A DNA stretch of 64,000 nucleotides from an uncultured Bacteroidales bacterium (GTDB taxonomy: Bacteria; Bacteroidota; Bacteroidia; Bacteroidales; Paludibacteraceae): positions 52,665 through 116,664 of the forward strand of contig ONHW01000004.1 in NCBI GenBank assembly GCA_900317745.1. The letters run 5' to 3'. Of this stretch, positions 43,101 through 51,643 are shown piece after piece. Under the pieces are notes generated by a model, which was not told the origin of the DNA, did no database searches, and saw only the letters and a list, made by a program, of their open reading frames with translations. The translations under genes were made by a program, and so were the position numbers. Within the stretch, counting starts at the first letter, position 1, and every line of letters begins with the position of its first letter.

Positions 43101-46100
43101 CTCATCGAGCGGCAACCGTATAGCCTGCAGGTGTTCAAGCAGGGACACACGTTTGAGGGCAATGGCGTTCTGGAGGTGCAGACCGGCAGTTCCATCTTTG
43201 CTCTTGACAAGGCGCTGGACGGCGTTCGGTTCTACGACATGACGAAAGTTCGTCTCATTGGCCGCGTAGCAGGTGGCAACGACCAACGCGACCTGCCCGA
43301 AGGCTTTGGCTTGGGTACGAACAACCTCGGTGATAACCTGCAACTCGTCCTCCAACTCGAGGGTGACAATACTGCACAATTGGTGCATGATCCCGATGAT
43401 CTGACGCGCGACACAATGATGCAGCAAATAGGTAACACCGGCACGCTGTTTGCCAAGAAGCGTATCACTATCCATCCTGATCCTCAGACCGGTGAGTATG
43501 CCGTCGATTTGTTCCCTGTCAAGTATAAGGTTGTACAGGCTACAGCCACCGGTTATGCTACGTTGTTCGCACCGGGGCAGGGTAGTGAGACGTTCGATCT
43601 CACCACGGCACCTCTCGATACAATCGATGCCGTATATTTTGCCGAAAAAGATTCTGTGCTCATCAGTCATCTGCGCAACGGCGAGGTGATTAGCAACACG
43701 TCTATTCCTGTCGGTGCACCGCGTGGCACCTTGCGCGACCGGCAGAGCGTTACCTGCAACGCCATCTACGACCGCATTTATCACAATCCTGTGCAAGTAC
43801 ATCTCACCCAATTGGTGTATGGCATGCCACAGCAGGGATTGGGCGAACCAACCATGCAGGTCAGCACGATGACGAACGATGGTGAGTTAGTACCGTTGTA
43901 CACACCTACCGTGCACAGCAACGGCAATGTGGACGTCCACTACCTGTTAGGTTATCCTCTGTTCCTCAATAAGCACAACTACGAGTTTACTGCGGCTGCC
44001 TACGAGGATTATTACTATAATAATAATGTTACATTAGGCGCGCGCGACCGCGTGCCTGTGCGCGGTGGCAAGGTGCTGATTCATAACGGCTTGCAAAACA
44101 CTGGACGCAGCATAACGTATGATCTGGATAGGCAGGGCAAGTGCCGGTTTGTGCTGCCTGTGGATAACCTGGATGTAACCTACGCAAGCAACATGGCACT
44201 CCGTACCGTCACAGCTGCGCTTGAGCAGGAAGGTAATGTCGTGGAGACTGAGGTTATTCGCGGATTCATTACCGGTGAGAAAGTTCTTGAGAACTCCCTG
44301 CGTTCCACCGAGTCCAATGTCCTTCTGCTCGATGTCGTACGTAACCCGGGCGGTACGGGCAGTAACTCGTGGATTGAGTCCGGCACTACCTACCACTACT
44401 CCTACAAGGAGGGCTACAAGTGGGAAGCCGGCATCAATCTGAATCTGAAGTGGGGCGTTGACATATCCGCCGATGTAGGTATCCTGACCGGCGCACCGGG
44501 CAACTATACCGGCTCCACGTATTCCACCAGCCGGCAGTTGGAGGTGCCGCTGCCCTTCACACACAAACACGATTGGGGATACCAGTACGATTATACATTT
44601 ACTACCACCGAGCGTATATCCACAGCTTCCACCGGTTCGGTATATAACTACGGTGGTTTGGCGGACGCTTCCGCCGGTGTAGGCTATGGTGTGGGTGGTA
44701 TGGCGGACGTGTTTGTCGGCACTACGGTCAGCATGCTGTCCGGAAAGGCTAAAACCATCGCACTCATCAACGATAGCGTGTACCAACTCAAGCAACCTGC
44801 GTTCAAGGCGGGTACGATGCGTGTGATTGCCGATGGCGTGGATGCGAATGGCAAACACTACTATCTCGTTAATGCCGAAAAAGTTGTGATGGGCTCACAA
44901 CTCAATCACACTTTCGTTTATTCGCAGTTCTATATCCTCTACACGGTTATGCCGCGTTTGGCTATGGAACGACAGAACCTGCTTATGCATTTCCCCAGCG
45001 AGGAGGCTGCACAGCAGGCTGCCGACAGGCTGAAGCGACCTGTATATTGGCTGACCGATACCTCACATGTCAGTATGCAGGACACAATGCCGAAGAACTA
45101 TTATAAGATGGTCTTCCCTACCGACAATACCGAGAGTTATCCCGACGAAGTGGCATCCCTCGATGTGATGCTTACCCAGTGGTCGAACATCCTCGTTCAG
45201 AACGAGAAAACAAAGGTCATTGCCCGTATGATGGGACGCTACGAGGGCACATATTCCGTCTCGTTTGGCAATGTCTATACCCGTACCGACAACTATACGG
45301 CGATAGCGGGCGAGAATGCTGTGCCAGATGGCAGTATATTGGCATTTGAGGGAATCAACTCCGGCTCGCAAATCGGAGCCTCGCTCATCAAGAATCACCA
45401 GAATATATGGGGATTCATATCAGGCATGTTTAGTTCCAAGATTGGTAAGACTGCCGAGGAGGCATTGGCTGACTTCTACAAGACCCGCGATGTGGTGAAT
45501 GCCAATGGTGATGTAATCAAGGAGCGTACCGATCAACCCAAGGGATTTGAGGAACTGGGTGTCAAGGACAACAAGTCCAAACTCACCTATACGTTCACGC
45601 CTATCTTCAACTTCAATGCCGACCTGCGCCGCTCCAACGACAAGACGCTCCACAAGAGCTGCGGCTTCTCGCTTGTGCCGGATGCCTATGGCGATATCAC
45701 CGTGTCCGTCTATCGTGCACCTATCGACAAGGTTTGGGGTGACGACTCCAATGCTATCCGCAGCGCTCTGGGCATAACCAGCCACAACGACTCGCTGCTA
45801 TACGGCTCCTACGTGTTCATTACCGAGGCGGGATCTACGTTCTGCCCGTACGAAGGCGAGACGCGTACTGCGTTCTACAACCCAGGCACATTGCTCAACA
45901 ATGCTACCGTGCCCATCGCAGAACCCGAGATAACTGCCAACACCTACGAGATTACTCATGTCCAGCCCGACCAACCCGCCTATTTGCGCGTCGAACTGAA
46001 GAACAACGGCCAACAGGGAGAGGGACGTCTGTCTGACTTCCGGAACTTCGAACTCGGCATGGTCAATGCCAGCAATGCCGACGGACTGGAGGTTTATGCC

Positions 46101-49100
46101 GATGGCAACTCTCTTGCTGCACCTATTCCTGTGCTTATCCTGCCCGGACAGACTGTGTACAAAACGCTCAAGATCATGCGCGGTACGGTGGATGACTACA
46201 ACGACCTCAAACTCCGCCTGTATGTGGCAAGCTGCCCGAAGAACTTCTCGGATATGAACTTCTCTGTTCATTATATGCCGCAGTCCAGTCCTGTGCAGAT
46301 CACTTCACCGGGACAAAACTGGGTGATGAACACCCTCTCGCCGCACGACTCGGCGGGGTACTATCTGCCCATTGAGATTGGAGGATTCAACCTCAACCAG
46401 AAGAACTTCGACCACATCGAGTTCCAGTACAAACTCAACACGCAGTCCGACGATATGTGGGTTACGCTCTGCTCGTTCTATGCCGAAGATTCTCTCTACA
46501 ACGCCGCTTCCGGCAATAAAGCACTCATACGCAACGGACGCATCGAACCGTTCCGTTTCTATGGCGATCGCGATCCAGTTGAGCAACGCTACGACCTGCG
46601 CGCGGTTAGTTTCTGCCGCTACGGCTCAGGCTTCGTCAGCAAAGCTTCGCCCGTCATCACGGGTGTCAAAGATACACGGCCGCCACGCGTGTTCGGCGAA
46701 CCCGAACCGGTCAACGCTATACTCGGCGTGGGCGATAACCTGCTGCTCAGGTTCAACGAATCCATAGCAGGCAATTACCTTGATGCTGACAACAACTTCC
46801 AGATCAAGGGCGTAACCAACGCTACAGGTATAACCGCCGCTACATCGCTGCATTTCGATGGCACGGTCACCTCGGCTGCTGTCAGCAGCATCAACCGCAG
46901 CCTGAGCAATCAGTCGTTCACCGTTGATATGCTCGTGCGACCCGCGCAGGGCAAACAGGCCGTGTTCTTCTCGCATAGCGATGCCGACAATGTCTTCGAG
47001 TTCGGTATGAACGCCGACAGACAACTCTATGCCAAGTTTGCCGATGATTATGTCCTCACCTCGCGCAAGCTCGATCCTGTCCTCGATTTTACGCGCGTTT
47101 GTGTGGTCTATGACCGCACGCAACACACCGTGCGGTTCTATGCCGGCACCGGCGATGTCACCGATCCCGACAACACCCATCTCGACGAGTTCATCCGCCA
47201 CGATGTCTCTGCACCGCTCTGCTTCGGACAGGGCATGGACGGCAACATGCTCGAGGCGCGACTATGGGTCAAAGCACTCACACAGGAGGAGATAGCCGCC
47301 ACACACATGCGCTACCTCACAGGCTATGAGCAGGAACTGCTCGCCTATTACCGCATGAACGAGGGCAACGGCAACACCGTCACCGATCGTGCCAACGGCG
47401 CTACGCTCACTCTCACCGGCACATCATGGATCGTGCCGCAAGGTATATCCCTCGCACTCCGACCCGCGCAGCCCGTACCGCTCAACGCCAACCTCCTGTC
47501 ACGCTCCGGAGCGTACGATGCAACGTATATGTTCTGGTTCCGAGCCACTTCCGACGGACATCTCTTCTCCGCCGGACGGATAGACAACGCCGAGCGCAAG
47601 AGCGGACTGCTCATCGCCGTGGACAACGGTAACCTGGCGATGCATATTGCCGATACCTTGCTCGCCGGACCGACGGTCAACGACAACGCATGGCACCACA
47701 TCGCCATCGTCATCAACCGAACATACAACACACTGTCTGTCTATCTCGATACCGAACTGATCACCGTCGGACAGGCACTCGCTCTGCCTGTCGTCAGCGG
47801 AGATATGTTCTTCGGTGGCGCAGGTATGAACGGAAACATCGACGAGTTCGCACTCTTCGAGCAGGCGCTGCCCAAAGCGCTCATCGAGCAGTTCGCCGCT
47901 CACGCACCCGTTGGCGACGAGATGGGACTGATGGCGTATCTGCCCTTCCAGCAGCAATGGCGTAATCCTAACGGCGTACTCGAACTCGTCTTCAGTCCGA
48001 ACGACCAGCGTATCTTCCGCGACGCAGCAGGGAACATCGTCAACAAGGTCGTGCCGCTCATCCTCACCGATCAGCAGTCCTTGCCTGTTGAGCAGATGGC
48101 AGATCGTACCAACCACGCGCCGATCAGCAATCTGGGCGAACTTACCAACCTCAACTTCGACTGGGCGTTCAACAACGACGAACTGCTCATACACCTGCGT
48201 ATGCCCGACCGAGAGATCAACAAGCAGTCCGTCTTCATCACCGTTCGCGATGTCGAGGATCTCAACGGCAATCCTATGCCATCACCCGTGATGTGGACCG
48301 CTTATGTCGATCGTAATACGCTCAAGTGGGGCGAACGCGAACTGACAATTAACGCTGCCTATGGCGAGCAGAACGACGCCTACAACCGACGAGATATCAA
48401 GATCATCAACAACTCCGGCAAGCGGCACCAATATACCATCGAGTCGCTGCCAGAATGGCTCAGCGTTGATCGCTCATACGGATCGCTGCAACCTACCGAG
48501 GATAAGACCGTCACGTTCACATTCGATATCGAACGATCCGTTGGCGTCTATTCCGACCTCGTCTATCTAACCGACGAAAACGGACTGTCCGAACCGCTGC
48601 GCGTCGAGATGACTGTCGAGGCTGAATGCCCCTGGCAGGATATGCAGGTCAACCAAACGAAGTTCGACCAGTCGATGTCCATGCGCGCACAGATCTTTTT
48701 CGACGATGAGCACGAAGGCGGACATTTCGACACCTCTACCGACGATGTCGTTGCCGTCTTCTGCGACGGCGAACTCGTTGGCAAGGCTAACAACACCTTT
48801 GCCGCGACTTCCGCACAATCGTACGTCTATCTCACTATCTACGGCAACGCCGCTATAACCAACCACGTGCTCGCATTCAAACTCTGGCGGGCCGCTACAG
48901 GTAAGATCTACAACCTGCGTCCATCGGCTACGCAACGCTATCGCACCAACACCATGCGAGGCGTCTCGCCCGACGAACCCGTACGACTATCCACCACAGC
49001 CGGTGCAACGCTGCCCATTGAACTACAGCAGGGCTGGAACTGGCTGTCATGGAACCTGCTGCCCGCTACATCCACACCCAACGCACTGTTCACTGCCGAA

Positions 49101-50150
49101 CAGGGCTTCCGTGACGGAGATATAGTTAAGTCCGCTGCCGACAGACGCTTTGCACAGTTCCTGCTCAACGATACCGAGAGCCGCTGGAGCGGTACGCTCA
49201 CTACGCTCGATCACCGACGGATGTACAACGTACGCGCCTCGCAGGCGTTCACGCTTAACATCGAGGGTAAGGCACTCACCGATGCACAACGTACCGTCAC
49301 ACTCAACCGTGGTTGGAACAGTCTCGCTTTCCTGTATAGCGAACCGCAGAACGTGCGTGACGCCTTGGCGGACTATTACGATCATGCTACCGTTGGCGAT
49401 CTCATCAAGTCCAAGACGCAGTTCGCTGTCTTCACCGAGAACAAACGTTGGGAAGGCTCGCTCAACACGATGCGACCCGGTCAGGGCTATCTGCTCTACC
49501 GTCAAGCACAGGGTGCTGTCACTGTCCGTTTCATCAACCCCTCGCCTAACAGCGCTCAACACTCTACACTCAGCACTCAGCCCTCAACCCTCAGCGCTCC
49601 CGAGTTCTCCAACCCGAACGCTACCGCCAACATGACCATCATCGCCACGCTCGCCTCTGTCAGCGCCGGCGGTCTGTCAGGCGAAGCCGGTCTGTCTTCT
49701 GTCAGCGCCAGCGGTCTGTCTTCTATCTTCGTTTACGCTGCAGGCGAACTGGTCGGTGTCGCATCTCCGATATCCGTTTCTGAACCGCTCAACACTCAAC
49801 ACTCAACACTCAACTCATCAGGGAACGCCTTGTACTTCCTCACCATCCAGTCCGACCAAATCGGTGCACCGCTCACGTTCCGCACCGCCGAAGGCCAATG
49901 GCTCAACGTACAAATAAATAACCCATACAGCGAAGCAGATCGTTCGACCGAAGGGAGAAAAGAAATCGTAAATAACCCTGATGCTCACTACGGCACGCTC
50001 GAGTCTCCGGTACTTCTCACTCCTTCTCTGAATGGGCAGAGTGGGGCAGATGCGGCTGTTGACGTGTACAAACTCCTTGACAACGGTCATGTCGTAATCA
50101 TCCGCAATGGCGAGCGTTACGACGTCACCGGCCTTCGCCTTACCAGGTAA
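40134..50150 (+). CDS. Giant secreted multidomain protein (3,338 residues) with LamG-like domains
   Basis: Signal peptide after MKNLYLSGSRLLTVVLIGLICVIGQQMYA. Visible modules: a carboxypeptidase-regulatory-like sandwich near residues 846-900 (GEIRGSILMTDNSGVAGVEVALQT), LamG/concanavalin-like domains near 2237-2400 and 2461-2600 (SFTVDMLVRP..., WHHIAIVINRTYNTLSVYLDT), and two related Trp-rich modules near 2966 and 3050 (GWNWLSWNLLP, GWNSLAFLYSEP). Region 49551-49817 contains three in-frame repeats, two of CTCAACACT type and one of GGTCTGTC type. The protein ends with the short NGHVVIIRNGERYDVTG...LTR tail shared with other exported proteins here. Probably a surface adhesin or glycan-binding protein. 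Confidence 0.82.
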   Translation: MKNLYLSGSRLLTVVLIGLICVIGQQMYANDYLERQKHYMVYSAGADHIHFKVPVWAYGRAYDYYLDGATRIFYVKNGNETLIANVQSDRYDENEKDTDKGTAYFRLEHGQGSATVTSMANGAPYYVSDNGAWTPQLIVVQREDDDCPQVTFLEFDWYPPASLFGKGNITIKMDVRINRSKSGEEKYRYTWDFGLFDPGNTLMTPQLFAPFLYALNENGVTGYGNAGVPYALYYEPKNYTTSLSSNIISLGNSERSGNLFVMTSDTVIEQFSANFNVKYNAAGDTVIQKSTAVDIPPYHRIYDFQATEEQDQTGTYTGNNKLEWTIRNPQLKDLVDGDYFELQRALKSDFSDAQTLSVIPMRRMDDNGTYSYTDMSRETWTGNATIHSDTVPEDKVGLTVKTYLLRTADNKPLCTVDVDFFTNMVLQPAVPVYYRVRRASSAVWGWEGHEFMRSIVMNKHNFLAPLAATQAPYTLDADYANNHKVYFRIKLDNAEVSQFTVPAKEEFNLSYSNVKQPVEDNQQVLLTVVNPYPQTQITVADIDNGTITTPTRTLNEGTHTFSVQSGSRVTLKYPSYTVGSSVYKWNNESFDVFHSSTLTINKEEGPWHTSGSCSYNADGPTLEVLQEAFNRVYNHLRDSLYAEVSANIIAAGSQLGRCMWDQSARLTLLRTAEETGQTLELIIPSDSIRRQADGSWIASFTDVPVSACTHYRYAARIDQSTSDLRLYNPDEQLKPVPITGPELYYDEGATIDRFTATRGLTTDYLKQGVLLNWTASSANVDEYCLLRLPKNSDKVPDTLYTGIANTYLDRTAVPEVHYEYTVTAIYQCNSKRTANSATTEGWRTPFGEIRGSILMTDNSGVAGVEVALQTNGTTVRSVITKADGVFRFDSLTYDFLNGTDYAIVPTSQYGRFGFNYTSTPSATVRLTTQNPLATDINFQSTNPVRLTGRVLYKGTTIPVAGAMFLLNGDTLRRGSAPLTTGIDGSFELTLIERQPYSLQVFKQGHTFEGNGVLEVQTGSSIFALDKALDGVRFYDMTKVRLIGRVAGGNDQRDLPEGFGLGTNNLGDNLQLVLQLEGDNTAQLVHDPDDLTRDTMMQQIGNTGTLFAKKRITIHPDPQTGEYAVDLFPVKYKVVQATATGYATLFAPGQGSETFDLTTAPLDTIDAVYFAEKDSVLISHLRNGEVISNTSIPVGAPRGTLRDRQSVTCNAIYDRIYHNPVQVHLTQLVYGMPQQGLGEPTMQVSTMTNDGELVPLYTPTVHSNGNVDVHYLLGYPLFLNKHNYEFTAAAYEDYYYNNNVTLGARDRVPVRGGKVLIHNGLQNTGRSITYDLDRQGKCRFVLPVDNLDVTYASNMALRTVTAALEQEGNVVETEVIRGFITGEKVLENSLRSTESNVLLLDVVRNPGGTGSNSWIESGTTYHYSYKEGYKWEAGINLNLKWGVDISADVGILTGAPGNYTGSTYSTSRQLEVPLPFTHKHDWGYQYDYTFTTTERISTASTGSVYNYGGLADASAGVGYGVGGMADVFVGTTVSMLSGKAKTIALINDSVYQLKQPAFKAGTMRVIADGVDANGKHYYLVNAEKVVMGSQLNHTFVYSQFYILYTVMPRLAMERQNLLMHFPSEEAAQQAADRLKRPVYWLTDTSHVSMQDTMPKNYYKMVFPTDNTESYPDEVASLDVMLTQWSNILVQNEKTKVIARMMGRYEGTYSVSFGNVYTRTDNYTAIAGENAVPDGSILAFEGINSGSQIGASLIKNHQNIWGFISGMFSSKIGKTAEEALADFYKTRDVVNANGDVIKERTDQPKGFEELGVKDNKSKLTYTFTPIFNFNADLRRSNDKTLHKSCGFSLVPDAYGDITVSVYRAPIDKVWGDDSNAIRSALGITSHNDSLLYGSYVFITEAGSTFCPYEGETRTAFYNPGTLLNNATVPIAEPEITANTYEITHVQPDQPAYLRVELKNNGQQGEGRLSDFRNFELGMVNASNADGLEVYADGNSLAAPIPVLILPGQTVYKTLKIMRGTVDDYNDLKLRLYVASCPKNFSDMNFSVHYMPQSSPVQITSPGQNWVMNTLSPHDSAGYYLPIEIGGFNLNQKNFDHIEFQYKLNTQSDDMWVTLCSFYAEDSLYNAASGNKALIRNGRIEPFRFYGDRDPVEQRYDLRAVSFCRYGSGFVSKASPVITGVKDTRPPRVFGEPEPVNAILGVGDNLLLRFNESIAGNYLDADNNFQIKGVTNATGITAATSLHFDGTVTSAAVSSINRSLSNQSFTVDMLVRPAQGKQAVFFSHSDADNVFEFGMNADRQLYAKFADDYVLTSRKLDPVLDFTRVCVVYDRTQHTVRFYAGTGDVTDPDNTHLDEFIRHDVSAPLCFGQGMDGNMLEARLWVKALTQEEIAATHMRYLTGYEQELLAYYRMNEGNGNTVTDRANGATLTLTGTSWIVPQGISLALRPAQPVPLNANLLSRSGAYDATYMFWFRATSDGHLFSAGRIDNAERKSGLLIAVDNGNLAMHIADTLLAGPTVNDNAWHHIAIVINRTYNTLSVYLDTELITVGQALALPVVSGDMFFGGAGMNGNIDEFALFEQALPKALIEQFAAHAPVGDEMGLMAYLPFQQQWRNPNGVLELVFSPNDQRIFRDAAGNIVNKVVPLILTDQQSLPVEQMADRTNHAPISNLGELTNLNFDWAFNNDELLIHLRMPDREINKQSVFITVRDVEDLNGNPMPSPVMWTAYVDRNTLKWGERELTINAAYGEQNDAYNRRDIKIINNSGKRHQYTIESLPEWLSVDRSYGSLQPTEDKTVTFTFDIERSVGVYSDLVYLTDENGLSEPLRVEMTVEAECPWQDMQVNQTKFDQSMSMRAQIFFDDEHEGGHFDTSTDDVVAVFCDGELVGKANNTFAATSAQSYVYLTIYGNAAITNHVLAFKLWRAATGKIYNLRPSATQRYRTNTMRGVSPDEPVRLSTTAGATLPIELQQGWNWLSWNLLPATSTPNALFTAEQGFRDGDIVKSAADRRFAQFLLNDTESRWSGTLTTLDHRRMYNVRASQAFTLNIEGKALTDAQRTVTLNRGWNSLAFLYSEPQNVRDALADYYDHATVGDLIKSKTQFAVFTENKRWEGSLNTMRPGQGYLLYRQAQGAVTVRFINPSPNSAQHSTLSTQPSTLSAPEFSNPNATANMTIIATLASVSAGGLSGEAGLSSVSASGLSSIFVYAAGELVGVASPISVSEPLNTQHSTLNSSGNALYFLTIQSDQIGAPLTFRTAEGQWLNVQINNPYSEADRSTEGRKEIVNNPDAHYGTLESPVLLTPSLNGQSGADAAVDVYKLLDNGHVVIIRNGERYDVTGLRLTR
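49551..49600 (+). repeat. CTCAACACT-type coding repeat, first tract in the giant gene
   Basis: Imperfect units CTCAACACT / CTACACTCAG / CACTCAGCCCTCAACCCT encode a Ser/Thr/Gln-rich stretch (AQHSTLSTQPSTLSAP). The same unit recurs at 49786 and in the FemAB-like gene at 53670. Confidence 0.8.
49654..49730 (+). repeat. GGTCTGTC-class coding repeat in the giant gene
   Basis: The first 43 bp (49654-49696) are identical to the RND-OMF junction. A second partial unit follows (CTTCTGTCAGCGCCAGCGG...TCT). It encodes SVSAGGLSGEAGLSSVSASG and then LSS. Confidence 0.9.
49786..49817 (+). repeat. CTCAACACT-type coding repeat, second tract
   Basis: Nearly pure CTCAACACT units, 32 bp, encoding NTQHSTLNS. 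In frame within the giant secreted gene. Confidence 0.8.
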
Positions 50151-50172
50151 CGTCCGTTGTCGGACATATCTA

Positions 50173-50209
50173 CAAGCAGAGGGTGTGGCAATTCCACACC
50201 CTCTGCTTG
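50173..50209 (+). terminator. Perfect 16-bp hairpin after the giant gene
   Basis: CAAGCAGAGGGTGTGG (50173-50188) pairs perfectly with 50194-50209 around CAATT. No immediate T-tract. Likely the 3' end of the giant transcript. Confidence 0.8.
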
Positions 50210-50226
50210 CTCTCGATAATTGTTGG

Positions 50227-50287
50227 TAATTGTTGATAATGGTTGACCCCAAAAATAATTGTTGTTAATTGTTGATAATGGTTGACC
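50227..50287. repeat. ATTGTTGATAATGG direct repeats
   Basis: A 22-bp sequence starting TAATTGTTGATAATGG and ending TTGACC occurs twice, at about 50227 and 50266, within a tract of ATTGTTG/TAATTGT units. It fills most of the spacer between the giant gene and the next promoter. Confidence 0.75.
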
Positions 50288-50357
50288 GACAACCTTCCCA
50301 TTGTTGCCTGACCAAAAGAATAGAAAAGTGCAATAATGCTGAAAAAATACAAATAAA

Positions 50358-50389
50358 TTTGCATTTGTCAAAAATTTTTAGTAACTTTG
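50358..50389 (+). promoter_or_regulatory. Bacteroidetes-type promoter for the 50406 gene
   Basis: TTTG (50358-50361), 20 nt, TAACTTTG (50382-50389). A short hairpin (ACAAAT/ATTTGT) places TTTG in its loop. The ATG is only 16 nt beyond the -7 box. Confidence 0.85.
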
Positions 50390-50405
50390 CAACGCATAAG
50401 GCACT

Positions 50406-50627
50406 ATGAAAACAATCAGAGAGTTTATGAAACTGAAGAAAAGAAAAATCAAATTTGCAGGTATCTTTTTTCTATGCTGGTTCGGCTTTCTGGTTTTGTT
50501 GGTGGACGGCATCATAGGATTTCAAGCATTGGTTGACTATTTCGGTTCGTACGCCCTGGTAGAGATCATGCTATTTCTTTTGGTCGTACTGCCGACATTG
50601 GCTGTTTACAAATTGGTAAGAGAATAA
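50406..50627 (+). CDS. Small membrane protein, function unknown
   Basis: A 73-residue protein with a very basic start (MKTIREFMKLKKRKIKF) and two hydrophobic helices (about 18-40 and 48-68). No family is recognisable. A good promoter immediately upstream supports expression. The following 560 bp carry no gene. Confidence 0.65.
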   Translation: MKTIREFMKLKKRKIKFAGIFFLCWFGFLVLLVDGIIGFQALVDYFGSYALVEIMLFLLVVLPTLAVYKLVRE

Positions 50628-51029
50628 AACGAACTTTCACAACAAAAGCCCCGATGCCTCCGTAAGGAATAATTGCTCTTGAGCATGATGGGTTAAAAAG
50701 ACATAACTCAAAAAACACCATCTGACCCCGATATGGCTTGGTACTTTTTTGAATAAGACTGACCAAAAACGTACCAAGCCACACATAAACGAACATATAA
50801 GCAAAGCACGCAAAGCCCGCACGCAAAGCTACATGCAAAAAAAGCATAACTCAAGGGCGGCGGAATACCGCCTAAAACAGGACACCGCTGCGCTTGCACC
50901 CACTCCCCGAAGAAAAATATCGCTACGCGATTACCTTTTTTTAGTAGCATAGCACCAGCCTTATGCAAGCATAGTCCGGCACTATGCTACTAAAAAAATG
51001 CACATCCTTGCAATTTTTCTTCGGGGAGA
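50628..51029. repeat. Gene-free structured region with nested inverted repeats
   Basis: No gene is supported between 50628 and 51191. It contains a partial copy (50855-50895) of the 15212 unit, ending in ACCGCTGCGCT. A 16-bp inverted repeat CTCCCCGAAGAAAAAT (50903-50918) / ATTTTTCTTCGGGGAG (51013-51028) encloses a 17-bp perfect hairpin (50936-50952 with 50982-50998). The outer pair bounds a 126-bp segment that could be a MITE-like element, though I see no target duplication. The first 220 bp show nothing further. Confidence 0.7.
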
Positions 51030-51050
51030 TTTGCAAATGTGCATTTTTTT
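50992..51050 (+). terminator. Hairpin with T-run overlapping the 51192 promoter
   Basis: AAAAAAATGCACAT (50992-51005) pairs with ATGTGCATTTTTTT (51037-51050); TTGCAA on each side adds inner pairing. The A-run is also the 3' end of the preceding 17-bp hairpin, so the two structures are mutually exclusive. Confidence 0.78.
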
Positions 51051-51061
51051 TCGTATCTTTG
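51030..51061 (+). promoter_or_regulatory. Bacteroidetes-type promoter for the 51192 gene
   Basis: TTTG (51030-51033), 20 nt, TATCTTTG (51054-51061). The -33 box lies inside the hairpin at 50992-51050. The leader to the ATG is long, about 125 nt. Confidence 0.85.
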
Positions 51062-51191
51062 CATGCGGAAAGGATTAGAATTGAACAATAAGTTCAAATA
51101 GGAGATTTGAAGCCGGCGGTGCTGCATGTCGCATATACGCAGCAAGGCGATAGGGAATGTATAATGACGGAAATGTAATAACAAAAAACGA

Positions 51192-51563
51192 ATGAACAGA
51201 AAACTATTGATATGGATCGTGAGTTGGCTCACGGTGATCGGTCTGCATGCTGAGACGATCCGCGTTATGCGGTTTGTGCCGATAGACGGAGCAGAAAGCG
51301 AAGTGGCTGTGAACAGTTTGCAGAAAGTGGTGTTTACCCGCGACAGCGTGGTGCTCATCTCCGCATTAGACGGAGAGGCTGAGCCGGTGTACAAGTATGA
51401 CTACCGGAGCATCCGGTTCGACGAAAGCCGTTTGCCGACGGAGGTACAGGCTGCCGGCGAGGAACAACCGACGCGTGGCGAGAAGTTCATACGCGACGGA
51501 CAACTGCTGATCCGATTGGATAACCGGGTATATACAATCTGGGGGATGAGAGTGAGGGAATGA
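51192..51563 (+). CDS. Small secreted protein with the shared C-terminal tail
   Basis: A 123-residue exported protein. Signal peptide MNRKLLIWIVSWLTVIGLHAE; a short beta-rich body follows (IRVMRFVPIDGAESEVAV, VVFTRDSVVLISA, YDYRSIRFDESRLP). It ends in KFIRDGQLLIRLDNRVYTIWG followed by MRVRE. This is the same tail type as in the proteins ending at 2933, 50150 and 56344. The body is barely larger than one domain, so this may be close to a minimal carrier of the tail. Function unknown. The leader is unusually long. Confidence 0.72.
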   Translation: MNRKLLIWIVSWLTVIGLHAETIRVMRFVPIDGAESEVAVNSLQKVVFTRDSVVLISALDGEAEPVYKYDYRSIRFDESRLPTEVQAAGEEQPTRGEKFIRDGQLLIRLDNRVYTIWGMRVRE

Positions 51564-51640
51564 GAGAGTGAGGGAGTGAGAGAGTGAAGGAATGAGAGAG
51601 TGAGGGAATGAGGAAATGAGAGAGTGAGAGAATTAGAGAG
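51564..51640. repeat. GAGTGAGRGA tandem repeat before the hydrolase gene
   Basis: About eight imperfect units of GAGAGTGAGG / GAATGAG fill the spacer from just after the 51563 stop to the start of the next gene. Purine-only on the plus strand. Confidence 0.85.
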
Positions 51641-51643
51641 AAT

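Noticed and set aside
50903-51028. A definite MITE with 16-bp terminal inverted repeats
   Set aside because: No target-site duplication is visible and no second copy lies in the window, so it is reported only as a structured region.
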